From Dactylonectria macrodidyma (Eukaryota; Ascomycota; Sordariomycetes; Hypocreales; Nectriaceae), in contig JAGMUV010000003.1 of assembly GCA_020744425.1 (NCBI GenBank), positions 4,340,001 to 4,404,000 on the forward strand: 64,000 bases of DNA. The letters run 5' to 3'. Shown here one piece after another: positions 35,777 to 47,678 of the stretch; the first letter of the stretch is position 1; each line of letters opens with the position of its first letter. The position numbers were made by a program, and so were the translations under genes. Below the pieces are notes generated by a model. That model saw only the letters and a list, made by a program, of their open reading frames with translations, did not search any database and was not told where the DNA came from.

Positions 35777-37421
35777 CTAAGCCTGAATGGTTTGATCCTC
35801 GATCTCAGCGTGGGCCTGCTTCGACACCTTGCTTGTCGCGTCGATAATGGCCTGAACCTCTGCTTCGTCAAAGATGGTTGTGATCTGCTCGAGGGTGTGG
35901 CCTCGGGTTTCCGGATATGCAAAGTATGCCGTGAGGACGTAGAGAACTATGATGACGATGAAGACGATGTAGTATTTCCACCCGATAGCTTCAAGCGCAA
36001 TTGCGTTGATAAAAGTATTGAAGAAAATGGCAACCACTCCAGTGCACCAGGCTAGTGTCAGACCACGAGAGCGAAGGCTGAACTGCCAGACTTCACAAGG
36101 ATATGCGGTCAAGAGAGGTGTCCTAACTAGATCAGCATGCCTTCTCACGTTATTATTTTGGAATGGTTTGACTTACAATGCAATATCATAACCCGCGTAA
36201 AAGACAAACAAAAACGGTACCACAGCCAGACCGACGCTCGGTGAACCAGTCATAGCAAAAGATCCGCTAAGTCCGGTAATGATAACGCAGCTGATGAGCA
36301 TTATCACACCTGATGCAAGGAATAGCGGACGGCGGCCAAGGCGGTCCACATTAACGGCCGCTGCGACAGCCCACAAGAGGTTCCAGACGTTCAAGCAAGC
36401 AGAAATCAGAGTTTGCTGCGTGACAGTTTTCAATCCCACCGAGTTTAGCACAAGAGGGAGGTAATACGAAACAACGCCGTTGCCACACCACTGCGAAAAG
36501 ATGCCAAGAGAGATAGAGATGATCATTCTGCGCCGGTTGCCGTGCGTCTTGATCATATCCGCGTATGAGGCGCTGGTGGAAGCCTCTCTCTCCAGCGTGA
36601 TGGCCATCTCAATCTCGGCCATCTGAAACGCAACCAACGGGTCTTCGAGATCGCCTCCGGTGTGGTTATCGGCGATAATCTGCGTCGCTTCGGAGAGTCG
36701 TCCCTTGCTCACAAGCCAACGCGGGCTCTCCGGTGCCATGATCGTACCTGGAAGAGCGACAAGAGGCAACACACATTGTAGCAGAACGGGAATTCTCCAG
36801 GACCACTCGGATGGGATGACACGACAGGCAAAGGTGGCCCAGCCGCAAATTGTTCCGCCGACGTACCAACCACACATGAAAGCAGAACTGAGGATGGCCC
36901 GGTGAGTCGGATAGGCAACCTCGTTTATCAGCAGAGGAGGACCGTTTCCGAGCCAGGCCGACGCAAATCCCACAATGAGTCGTGACACTGTAAACATCTT
37001 TTCCGTCTGGGCTCCAGCCTGCAAGCCAATGCCCAAGGCTAGCAGAACGAAGCCGATGTAGATGCCGCGCTTCCGGCCAAATCGTTCGGATACCCAAGCG
37101 GCCATGGGAAAACTGACTCCGTTGCCGAGCCAGTAGATGGATGAGATCCAGCCAAGGTATGCTCCTTGAGGATAGTTCATGAATTTGTTCCAGGTACCAA
37201 ATGCCAAGAGGCCACCCATGACTGAGCCGTCGTATCCATTGGCAGATGCTAAGTGGTGACTAGTCAGTATGAAGTGATGGAAATGGAATGTTGATGGTGT
37301 GGATACCAAGAAGCACCATGGATATGATGCTGTAGTTGAGCTTGAGCAGATGGCTTTGTTTGTACCAGGGGACGTTCGACGTAGGCGCTGCCGCTGGCAA
37401 ATTGTGACTGTCGTGCGCCAT
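35777..37421 (-). CDS. MFS sugar transporter (hexose/lactose permease type)
   Basis: Three exons (37307-37421, 36177-37248, 35777-36122) give 510 residues. Sugar-porter signatures are present: NGYDGSVMGGL in helix 1, SERFGRKRGIY in loop 2-3, GWRI-like SEWSWRIPVLLQ, PESPRWLVSKGR before the central loop, DRLGRRPLF in loop 8-9, and PETRGHTLEQI after the last helix. Twelve hydrophobic helices can be followed. It should carry a sugar with protons across the plasma membrane; the branch looks like the fungal lactose-permease/hexose group, and the substrate is not decidable from the sequence. Its 3' end is 104 bp from that of the ComEC-like gene (convergent). The start at 37421 gives a normal short cytoplasmic N-terminus; an upstream in-frame Met would add an atypical extension. 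Confidence 0.93.
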
Positions 37422-39554
37422 AGAGACGAGGTGCTTGCTTGCGGCAAGGCTCAATTTGGAGTTGTAAAAGATCACAAGACGCTGAAGGCTTGCTGTGGCC
37501 CGGATAAACAAAGTCCTGTTGCTATGTGTGCACCTGTTTGATAATTGGTACCGTCGTCTCACGACTTTAATGTTCTATTTATCTCCATCGCCTTTCATGC
37601 TATCTAGATCGAGCTTAATTGAACGAACTCTTCTCGAGCCCCAAAACGGACCTTCATCCGGCATAGCGGGCCTGTAATCCCAAACTCAATGGTCTTATCA
37701 TTTGCGGATCTACGGTTTCCGCAATGCGTCAGTCTAGGCAAAGCCGAAGGGAACTAGCTGATCCTATGGGTTAGTTTGTCACATGAAAATAGTGGATAAG
37801 CGTGGCGGACGAGGTGGAGAGGGTATCAAGGATGCCGTAATAACCCCAGGAAATACTCCAGCATTGCCCCTCTTCGCTGTAGACTTTCCCACGGGGTTTG
37901 CATCGTTAGGGTGGCAATGGTTACTACCCGAGAACAATGCCAACCCACGCTGGAGAATTGACTAACAGCGAACCTATTAGTGAGACCCTGTATCATAAGC
38001 CAAAAGAAGCTCATGGGGCGATGGCCACGGTCCAGACCTCCGAAGCTCTTCCCTCATCGCTGACTTCACGCTGTAAGACCATACACGACCTTGGGATTTT
38101 CCCGTCTTAACGCAGGATCTTTGCATGTTGAGCCTGGGATCGAAATGGTTTGACCGCCATACAACTCTTGACTTCACATAGTAGCATATGCGTTACAGCG
38201 CTTACTTCTCTAAATTACCGATTAGACACCGCAAGATGTCTGACATCTAGCCGACAAGAAGTGAGCGGCGACCCGGTGGCAACCTACCACTTTCGAGTGT
38301 TTATCAGACACAGCAAGATTAAGTTTTGACACAAGGTCCAGCTTTGGGATGCTCTGTCGGTTAGTACCCGGCTTCGGATACTACCCGAGATTAAGTTTCC
38401 CTCACCTGAATCTAGGTGCTGCAACTGCCAACTAAGATCACAGGTTCTCACCGCTGCCATTTTCTTACTAAGGAATTATCCACACACCATTCGTTTAACA
38501 TGGAGGTAGGGTGCCGTTGCTGAGGCCTGTTGCGAGAGATCAGGAGGTTGTGTAGCCTACAAGATACAATGAAGAGATGAGTCCTATATCTACCTCGCGA
38601 ATTCAAAATGACCGTGAAAAACAACTCCGAGTTTTAGAAGCCTCATATGTCTTTCATTCCTTCTCTTTAAAAAAAAAAAGTAAGAACCAAGAGCATCCAT
38701 AAACGCAGCCGGCTCTAGCAGCAACCAAAATGCTTCGTGATCCGCTATCCGCGTACTTTCTTTCTCCAATATCTAATCATCCCGGAATAGTCAGTTACCG
38801 AGACAATTCTTAGAATCGATGGTGGCGGGGCATTATGGATGACCTGATTTCAGGCCGAATCAACCCCGAGCACAGCGCAAAAGGCCTGACTCTCCCATCC
38901 AAACTCGGCATATACCCGATAGACTTAGCTACTTCTAGGTTACGCGTTACTTGGACTCGCTCCCGCAGACTCGAGCTGTTGACCCCAGGAGAGCTGACAG
39001 GGTATTTATCCACGGGAGGAACCCGAAACTAGCTTCCACAAGTCGACTCCTCGGTCGCGGGTTTTGTCATGCCCCGCACTGATCTGGATACAATGCTAAC
39101 ACGTCAACCTACCCAGCGCCGTACTCCCTTCTCCTCGAATGGAGAGTAAGAATGCGGGGAAGCTGCAAGATGTGGAGCACAACGCGGGATATGATCGTGT
39201 CTGGGGAAAGGAGCGAGTCATGCGGCTAGATCACCACTAGGCCAAGAAGGACAACCGGACAGCCTTCATGTGGCATGTTGGAACTACTTCTCCGAGGTAA
39301 CATTGCCGAATTTAATTCCCGAAGCGCAAACAAGGTGCCCAGGGACGCGGAGACATTGGGGAATGGGACTTGGGACTTGGGATTTGGTATCATGAGTCTG
39401 AGAATGACTCGCACCTGCGATCCTTAGATGCGTGCCTTAAAACATGCTTCATGAAACCGTCTTTAAATCCGTCCACTTCTTGCACTATTGCAACCTACAC
39501 TATTGCAATACATTTCTGTTTCCAAACATCTTGACGGGACAATTCCCAACTACC
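37422..39554. other. Intergenic, shared upstream region of two transporters
   Basis: About 2.1 kb between the divergent sugar transporter and MFS permease. Only short conflicting open frames are present, none with a recognisable domain. An A11 run sits at about 38669-38679. No repeat was found. Confidence 0.4.
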
Positions 39555-41164
39555 ATGGCTCACCTCAACGAGACAAGCAACTGCGATTCGCCATCCGCAT
39601 CCATTGATGCTGAGCGACAAGGACAAACCACTGGCGTTGAGTTGGTGTGCCCGCCTTGCACAACAGATCGCAAACTTGTCTTTCGAATCGACACTCATGT
39701 TGTTCCCTGCCTGTGTCTCATGTACATTTTGGCCTTCCTAGGTATGCTTCCCACCCTGTGTTCGCATGTTTGGCATGTCCTTGCAACTTCTAACATGCTA
39801 CTGTCACAGACCGTGTCAACATCGCCAATGCCAACATCTTTGGTCTTTCGGAAGAGCTCAAACTCGACGGAACAAAATATAATGTCGCGCTCCTCATCTT
39901 CTTCGTCCCTTATATCCTCTTCGAAATCCCTTCCAACATCCTTTTGAAACGATTCAGGCCCAATGTCTGGTTAAGCATGAACATGTTTGGTTTCGGCTTG
40001 ATTACCTTGCTCCAGGGATTTGTCACAAGCTATAGCGGGTTGGTTGCCACCCGATTCTTCCTCGGAGTCTTCGAGGCGGGAATATTCCCCGGAGGTATGA
40101 AGACGCTCTTTCATCATCTTTTGTTCTTTTCACGGGTGCTAACAAGCGTTCTTGTAGCATTCTATCTCATCGGCATGTGGTACCGACGACACGAAGCCCA
40201 GCGCCGATATTCCTTCTTCTTCAACAGCTCGACCCTCGCCGGCGCTTTTGGCGGTCTTCTTGCTGCCGCGATCGGAAAACTTGAAGGCGTTCGAGGGTAC
40301 ATGGGCTGGCGTTGGATATTCATCATCGAAGGCGGCGTTACCGTCTTCGCCAGCCTAATCTTCTTTTTCTTACTACCCGGGTTTCCCGAGCAAGCCAAGT
40401 GGTTGAATCGCGAGGAACGCGCATATGTCACGGCCCGTCTACAGGCTGATCAAGGGGTATCTGGGGCTGAGCGGAAAACGACTTTTCGTGACGTTGTCAA
40501 CATCTTCAAAGACTTCAAGATCATTCTTGGAGGGTTCATGTACCTCGGACTGGTGGTTCCTGGTTACTCGTACGCCTATTTCTCGCCCATCATTATTCGA
40601 ACCTATGGCTACAGTCCCATTCAGACTCAACTACATAGCGTTCCTCCGTGGGCTGCCGCTTTCGCATTTTCGATGGCCTTCGCTTATCTCTCTGACAAGA
40701 CACGTCATCGTGTTGGATTCGTCATCTCATCAATATGCGTCTTGATTCTCGGCTTGAGTATCCTGATCGCTACTCACGACAACACCTCGGTTCAGTACGC
40801 AGCCCTCTTCCTAGTGGTGATGGGTTGCTATACAGCTATGCCAATTGTCGCATGTTGGTTCAACATGAATTTAGGTGGCCACCACCGCCGGGCTATTGGT
40901 GGTGCCTGGTTGGTCAGCTTCGGAAGCTTTGGCGGTTTTGTGGCTGTCTTTTCGTTTCTCAAGAAGGACGCGCCTCGATATGTCTCTGGCTACTCCATCT
41001 GCCTCGGTTTCGCTACGATGTCTATTGTTGCAGCCGTCGGTTATGGCATTTCATGTTGGGCTGCCAACAGAGAAAGGGCAAACAATTCTCAAAGCGCAGA
41101 GCTCACCGTGGAGGAGCAGATGGACCTAGGCGATTTGGCGCCGACGTACAGATACTTGTTGTGA
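39555..41164 (+). CDS. MFS permease, anion:cation symporter (Dal5/Tna1-like) family
   Basis: Three exons (39555-39741, 39810-40094, 40158-41164) give 492 residues. Family marks include DTHVVPCLCLMYILAFLDRVNIANA at helix 1, FVPYILFEIPSNILLK, TRFFLGVFEAGIFPG, MWYRRHEAQRRYSFF and GWRWIFIIEGG, then LPGFPEQAKWLNREER before the central loop. Twelve hydrophobic segments are visible. Relatives carry allantoate, nicotinate, pantothenate or biotin-type organic anions. Given the biotin genes 10 kb away a vitamin substrate is imaginable, but nothing in the sequence decides it. Confidence 0.93.
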
Positions 41165-41355
41165 GCGTCTAGTGAAAGGTTACGAGGGACCAAGATGTAT
41201 AAGTTAGGTTGAAAACTACTCCAGTCCCCTCTCTACAAATGCTATATCTCATGTTTCTTGCAAAAAAAGGTGCTCTCTGAAGGAAGTCCTGTGCATGGCT
41301 CCTAAACTAGCTTCTATTTCTAATCAAAACAGAGAAATTCTTCATTGAGTCTAGT

Positions 41356-42540
41356 CTATCCTCTTTGAAAGGCCCGCAAAATAGCCAAACTAACAACGGG
41401 ATACGACATAATCCTGTCATGCAACCCATACTTTGTGATATGTTCTCTAATAGATCCCTTCCTTGTTTCACGGTTCACAACCCACCCACCAGCCCCTAGC
41501 TGAAGTTTCTGGACTTCCTTCTCCTTCTCCAACTCTTCAAACGTAACGCCCTCTGGGCTAGTGGCGTTGACTGCATGCCAGAAAAGCTTCTCGCTGTGAG
41601 ACCATGGAATATCATAGTCGTCCTCGGCGTGGATGATTGTGATGTGGTATCTTGACGCAACTTCGGGTAACTGTTCCACACGGGTGATGAAATCGGCGAG
41701 CTTGTCTTTGCTCGACCACTTGCTAATGATGAACTTTTGTAACAGCCTCATCAGGCTAGGAAAATGTGCCAGAGGATCAAGGATCGGGATAGTACCGGCA
41801 ACGCGATACGTCGCTGTAAGAAGCTCAACATCCACAAATGGAGCAACCAAGACCATGCCGGAGAAGAGAGTAGGGTCGTCTTTGGCTGCCATATACTGTG
41901 CTAGCGAGATGCTGACAGCTGTGCCAAGAGATTGTCCGAAGATGACAATGCGTGAAGAAGGAATCTGGGCCTCTTTCATAGCCCACTCGACAAGAGTGAT
42001 GGCGTCGACCAGAAGGCCGTCCTCTGAGGTAGAGCCCGTACTTGAACCAAAGCCGCGGTACTCTATTGCGACGGTGTGAATGTTATCGGGGGACGCAGCG
42101 TGCATGGCCCGATAGCTGGGCGGTCTCCAGCCGGAGCCAAGAGTGCCTGCGGCTCCGTGGAAATAGAGCACCAGGAGAGCATCTGGGTCGTCTCGGAGCA
42201 GCTTAAATCCGAGGCTTTGGCTGACATTGGGGACAAGCCCAGAAGGTTCAGTGAGCAGCTGCTGCTCGTGTTTCTGATACAGCCCTATGGGAAGGATGTG
42301 CCAAGCATGCAGCGTCTCTCCGTCCTGGGTCTGTAGGGTGAAGGGAGTGACTTGATTGTGAAGAAAGCCCCATTGCTCAGGAACATTGACGTCTTGAAAC
42401 CAGGTCAATGTGACGCTGTTGAGATAGATGACCTGGTTCTGGAAAAACGGGATTGTGAGGAGAGAAATGAAACCTAGATACAGGGAAATTGATCCTCCGA
42501 GGGCCCAAATGGTGGCCTTCAGCGGCGAGGGACGGGCCAT
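41356..42540 (-). CDS. ABHD12-like alpha/beta hydrolase, membrane-anchored
   Basis: A single exon gives 394 residues from the ATG at 42540. A longer in-frame start at 42630 exists, but it precedes the normal membrane anchor. The N-terminal helix (IWALGGSISLYLGFISLLTI) anchors the protein. The catalytic parts are visible: oxyanion LVLYFHGAAGT, EYRGFGSSTG, nucleophile elbow FGQSLGTA (GxSxG), acid HAEDDYDIPW and His in KYGLHDRIM near the C-terminus. This is the order of ABHD12/ABHD13-type serine hydrolases, which act on monoacylglycerols or lysophospholipids at membranes. The exact lipid is inferred. Confidence 0.9.
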   Translation of the reverse strand: MARPSPLKATIWALGGSISLYLGFISLLTIPFFQNQVIYLNSVTLTWFQDVNVPEQWGFLHNQVTPFTLQTQDGETLHAWHILPIGLYQKHEQQLLTEPSGLVPNVSQSLGFKLLRDDPDALLVLYFHGAAGTLGSGWRPPSYRAMHAASPDNIHTVAIEYRGFGSSTGSTSEDGLLVDAITLVEWAMKEAQIPSSRIVIFGQSLGTAVSISLAQYMAAKDDPTLFSGMVLVAPFVDVELLTATYRVAGTIPILDPLAHFPSLMRLLQKFIISKWSSKDKLADFITRVEQLPEVASRYHITIIHAEDDYDIPWSHSEKLFWHAVNATSPEGVTFEELEKEKEVQKLQLGAGGWVVNRETRKGSIREHITKYGLHDRIMSYPVVSLAILRAFQRG

Positions 42541-43226
42541 GGTGATTAAGGCTGAGGCAGCTGAGTCGTCAAGCGAGTTGAGGTGATGAGGTGAAAGATA
42601 AGGCCAACACAACCTTGGCAAGACCAGCAACTAGACAAATTGAGGTTGCAACTGGTCTTTTAAGTGGCCTCGGTGATGAATCTTGATACGCGAAAGCCTG
42701 CACTGAACAAAGCCATTCAAACACAGGATGGAGAGATATGAAGAGGAAAGATAATAGCCGCCGTGGTGGGTCCAAGCGAAGTCCAAGGCTGTCTGAGATT
42801 GGCGCCAGGTGCCTGAGGCCAAAATAAGCACCTGTCCAAGATAAACCCCTGCGTTAAGCCTGGGTTTCAGCCCTGGCGGTTGGCTGATAGTGGTTTCTCA
42901 GAGACCAGTGACAGTACAACTCCAAGCGCTGAACCGCTGGTTCTACACGGTATTATTAGAGACTCTCGCGCAATGTAACGGTCTGTTGGTAGCAGACAAT
43001 GGAAAAGGATTCAGTAACCAGAGACCAGGCAGTTTTAATATCCTTGTCCCTACTCCAGTCCCCATCACTCTCTAGTCGCAACTATTCCCATTCCATCTCC
43101 GCGCTGGCCCAGCGTTCACGATCGTTTGCAAATACGAGGCCCAACTCGCTCCACAGACCGATCGTACACAGCCACGATCGAATCGCGATACTAGCCTACA
43201 CTTAATTTACTGGCTCGTCCTTCACT
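42541..43226. other. Intergenic, divergent upstream region
   Basis: Between the divergent hydrolase and the interrupted membrane-protein gene. No supported feature. Confidence 0.4.
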
Positions 43227-44558
43227 ATGGCCCAATGTCTCGCCACAGACAGCTATTTACAGGATTGCTTGCCTGTGCCAGACAACGGACGCATTTCGGG
43301 ATGGGTTCACGAGCCGTCGTTTCGAGGCACTTGGCAGATTCTTTGGACTTGCCTCGTCACCATCTTTCTCTGCACTCACACCTTACTCTGTCTCAATATT
43401 CCCGCGCCGACCGACAACTGGGTGGCCACGGTCCGTCGTCGAATAAAGTGGATGATCTTGGCTATCCTCGGGCCTGAGATTGTTCTCACCTTCGCAGCCG
43501 GTCAGTGGAGCAGGGCTCGCCACTGAGTCAACGACTTCCACAAGTCTGGATACACGCAGTGGACGATGCGTCTGGCCTTTTTTGCCGATATGGGCGGTTT
43601 TGTTTTGCACCCCAAAGACGGCAATCCGTTCCCGTTGAACGCCAAACAACTGCACTGGTTGGTCGTAAACAAACACATCGACTACCCGTGTGTCGATGTC
43701 AGGGAGATCTGGGACAAGTCGAAGCAAGACCGCCTCACGAAAGTCATCACTGCCGTCCAGATCGGACACCTTGTCGTTGAATGCATCGGACGCGCCGCCC
43801 AAAACCTCGCCGTCACAGCCTTAGAGCTGAACACTTTAGCAATTGTCGTTTGCTCGCTGATGACGGCTTTTACTTGGCTTCATAAACCAGCTGATGTGCG
43901 AACACCAATCGCCATTACCACTGGCAAGACGATTTCCAGCATAACTGATGATAAGATATGGAAAAATACTCCTCTGGATTTTGTTGACGAAAATGGTCCT
44001 GGCTGGTCCATTAACGTGCAGCCATTCATGACGATGCCTGTCATACCATCCTACCGCCCTATTCAGCATATACCTAACGACAGGTTTCCAATGAATCCTT
44101 ACGGATCACAGGAGTACTGTGTCTGCTTCGCCACGCTCTTGTTCACGGGACTTCATATTGCCGGCTGGAACTTTTCTTTCCCCACTCGCATTGAACAAAC
44201 GTTGTGGAGAGTGACGAGCCTGGTGCTTTTTGGTGTCACAGCTGCGTTCTGGGCCCTCGAGACGATGGCGTCTTGGGTGCGACTTGGTCGATGGAAGCGG
44301 ATATACCTGCGTTTCTTCGACCGTGCGCGACTAGCCGAGTTTGAGGCTGCGCAACAAGAGAAGCTGGACCAGCAACGCTCCGAGAGACAACCTACTGAGT
44401 TGCCGCTGCCATGGGAGTTTTGGACCATCATGCCCATAGCGGTTTTATATGGTGTGGCACGGTTTTATCAGATTGGTGAAGCGTTCGCCGAGTTGCGTGA
44501 GGTGGATGCGACTGTTTTTGTCAATGTTAACTGGTCTGTCTATTTCCCACACATTTAG
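43227..44558 (+). pseudogene. Fungal integral membrane protein gene interrupted by an in-frame TGA
   Basis: One reading frame runs from ATG 43227 to TAG 44558 (444 codons) with a single TGA at 43524-43526. Before the stop it reads GWVHEPSFRGTWQILWTCLV and IKWMILAILGPEIVLTFAAG. After it come YTQWTMRLAFFADMGGFVL and later helices (LLFTGLHIAGWNFSF, VLFGVTAAFWALETMASWV). These belong together: they match the order of a common fungal multi-pass membrane family of unknown function. No intron with matching phase removes the TGA; the nearby GTCAGT donor has no acceptor in phase. The stop could have come from CGA or TCA. Frame and codon use after the stop look intact, so the lesion is recent, a sequencing error, or read through. 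Confidence 0.75.
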
Positions 44559-45044
44559 TCGAGGCCGCGTATATCCTTTAGGTTACTGTTTTGTTGGGAT
44601 AATTTTGTTAGCGTTTCTATCTTGTTCTTTGAGTTCTGGCTAGATACCCTCCTTGTTTTTTGATTTAGTAGTGCACTAAGGCATCATATCAACCTGAGAG
44701 ACCAAGTTCTTGGCCTTGGGTGCCGTGCGCTTATTGTTTTTCCTTCTGATGACTTTTTTTTATACTCTTACTGAGTCAATTTGGTTTTATTTCTGGGTGT
44801 CGTCAAGTCTTTTTGTTCACATTCCTCGATTGCCGTGAGCTTTGTCCTCACCCTCAGACAAAGCTGGGTCGAGCCAGCCTACCCTAGATGCTCATCGCAG
44901 GCTCTTTGCTCTTGCGCACCGTAGAAAGGTTAATCCGGAATCCGGAGGGGCGGCTAAGACTGCCCCTTAGACCATGGCAGCCTAGTTAATTGATTACTCC
45001 TCTGCCAACATCAGACTGCTATCTGACAAGTGAGAAAATATGCT
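44559..45044. other. Intergenic
   Basis: T-rich stretch between two plus-strand genes; a run of nine T lies near 44755. No supported gene. Confidence 0.4.
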
Positions 45045-46973
45045 ATGGCAGATTCAAGTAAAGGCATTCTCGGAGACCCTGCCAAGTAAGTGTCCAACTT
45101 CATATTCCTACTAGGTGTAAAATATCCCGAAGCTGATGCCCACCCCCGTAGGTCACTCGAGAAGCCAAAACATTCTCGTACAAGCGCTCCCAAAGTACGC
45201 ACAGGATGTATCACTTGCAAAAAGCGGCGCGTGAAATGCGACGAAGCCCGCCCGCATTGTGTCAAATGTCTCAAAAGTCGAGGTCATTGTGAAGGCTATG
45301 CTGTCGAGTCGAGGAAGAAAACCGACGCGCCGAAGCAAATCTGCTGGGATTCTAAACAAGTCGATCTTGTGGCATTGTCAAGAGCACAACTACGACTCGA
45401 AGTCGACTTTTCCTCTTTTCGAGGCTCTCAAGGCGCAATTTACTTTCAAGAATTCGTGAGCCTGGTGCAGGGACCTTGGATCACAGCAGCATCCAACAAT
45501 GGTTTCTGGGCTGTGACGCTGCCTCAACTTGCTCACAACAACAACACGCTTCGTCATGCCGCAATGGCCATCGGCGCGTTGAGCGTATGGCATCGCCAGT
45601 TTAAACAGAAAGCTCTCCGTGCAATACCAACACCAGATTTACTGGCGGACGACCGAGGAGTGTCGTACTTTCACGCTGTCGCTTGCTACGGTCATTCTCT
45701 CAAATTGCAGCATCAACAGGCCTCTCCGCAAGATGCAGTGTTTCTATCGCTGCTGTTACTGTACTTTGAAATATTGCGAGGCGACAGAAAAGCCGCGCTG
45801 GAGCATGTCAATCATGGCTTGGCCCTGCTCTTCGCCCTCTTGACCGATGATGAGGCCACTCATCACCATGTGGCCGCCTTTGCGCCAGACCCGAAGCCTC
45901 TGCTTGGAGCAGTAGGAGACGTCTTCATCCAGCTACTAACACAAAGCCGAACAGTTATCAGGGACGAAGTTGGCAGCGGCCCATCCCTACCAAACCTTGC
46001 CAAGGGGCTGAAACGGAAAAACCAGACGGTTGAATCCTTCATGATGCTCCTAAGCGAACTATCGCCCTCCCCTGCGACGATAGACAATGTTCCGGCCAGC
46101 TTCAACGACCTAGATGAGTTTGAGGGCTACTGGATAGCGTGCCAACGTCGACAGATCAAGATGATGCAGATGGCGGCGGGAACGATGCGCACGCAGCTTG
46201 CCTCTGGTTGCAACGACCGCGATGTGATGCGCGACTTTCAGGTGGACTTTCTCGGGAACCCGGAGGTGCGAGAATTCTGCGAGACCTCGCGAAAAGCAAT
46301 GCCAGCTCTGGACTCAGCATATCTGCCTCTCTTCAACAGGATCATCATACTTGAACCCGAATCGCCAATAGCTCTGCGAGCAATTCATCTGCGCCTACAG
46401 TATCTGGGCATTTACACATTCGGCGACCCGCTGCAGTACATTGACATTGAGGTGTTGTCTGCGCGCACGCATCTATTCCACGAATACTTGTCGGTGGTCA
46501 AACTGGCGTTGCGCACAGCGAAGCGGCAGATTATAGAGCCAGCCCAGCAACTTTCATTACAGTGCGGCGTGGCGTCGTATCTGCTCGTGCTGACTTTCTT
46601 CTGCCGTGACCCAATGGCTCGCGATGAGGCAGTGTGTTTATTGAAGGATTATCCAGGCCAAGATGGGTTGCTCGACACGCGTTCTCTCTACATTTTGGCC
46701 GCGAGGTGTCTCCATGTCGAGCGGATCAATGTGACGGGAGACTCAATGGCAGAACAGTGGCAGCGGCTGATGCGTCGGGAATTCGTCTTTGAAGCCGGAG
46801 GTGATCGCATTGTCTTTCGATACCTCGATAAAAACACGACAACGGGGCAATGGGAACTAGTGGAGGAAGTCGCTGATGTGAGCAAGAGCGATGATGAAGT
46901 GACTTGGAAGCGGCGACCTTTGTCAGGATCGGGTGGGTTGCTGATGATGGATTTGATCGGTCACGACGGATGA
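45045..46973 (+). CDS. Zn2Cys6 fungal transcription factor
   Basis: Two exons (45045-45085, 45152-46973) give 620 residues. The short first exon supplies MADSSKGILGDPAK and joins in phase to SLEKPKHSR. The zinc cluster KVRTGCITCKKRRVKCDEAR...HCVKCLKSRGHCEGY has all six cysteines in the C-x2-C-x6-C-x6-C-x2-C-x6-C pattern. The rest is helical and matches the fungal-specific factor domain of the second type (Fungal_trans_2-like). It should be a nuclear DNA-binding regulator; targets are unknown. It lies between an interrupted membrane-protein gene and an expansin gene, with no evident operon-like link. Confidence 0.92.
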
Positions 46974-47678
46974 GAGCTGAGCATTGAGTTGAGATGGCAA
47001 CATAAAGTCTTTCTAGATTCAATTTGAAAGAAAATTAATGCACTGAAATATCGTTGTGGATTATAACGAGGATAGCGATTATGCTGCCTCTCGTGACACC
47101 AGCAAATGTTCATGATCCACAGTACATCAATGACGCGGAAATCAGGTACGCATCTCACCCCCCAACGAGCTCGTAAAGACCTTGCCGCTTTTGGAAGTTT
47201 ACGAGCCGTGCAGTAATTAGGTCAGGCTGCACCCGAAACATCTAAATAATCGGCAGGTCGAATGAGCCGTCAACAGAGCTGAATGCCTCGCGCCCCTTTA
47301 GAAAATATCTTACCACGGGGTTATGATGTTGCCCGAGACCCCGACGGCCAGGTCGAAGAAGCCGGATCGTCTCTGAAACGCAGGCACTAACATAAGCCAC
47401 CATGACTGGAAATTGCCACAGCCATCAACGCCCCGTTGCATTTCTGGTGGAGAACATCCGTCTCCACTGAGACAGTCTACAGTTGACGTATTCTCGTATG
47501 CTGTACGACAAGGGTCAGAGAAGCCTCCACCAACGTTGAGTGTTATTGATAGAGTTATACCTGATTCGTGTAATACAATAGTTACTAATAATACAGAGAC
47601 GCCAAAAATGGCAACTGTCAACATAGAGAGACAGCAAGTGAAAGAAAGAAGTCAACAAGCACTGCCCACTGCCCGCAT
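46974..47678. other. Intergenic, convergent ends
   Basis: Between the 3' ends of the Zn2Cys6 gene and the expansin-like gene. An open frame on the minus strand (47310-47624) has no recognisable domain. Confidence 0.35.

Noticed and set aside
43500..43560. GTCAGT donor near the TGA of the membrane-protein gene
   Set aside because: No acceptor in the right phase follows before conserved sequence resumes.
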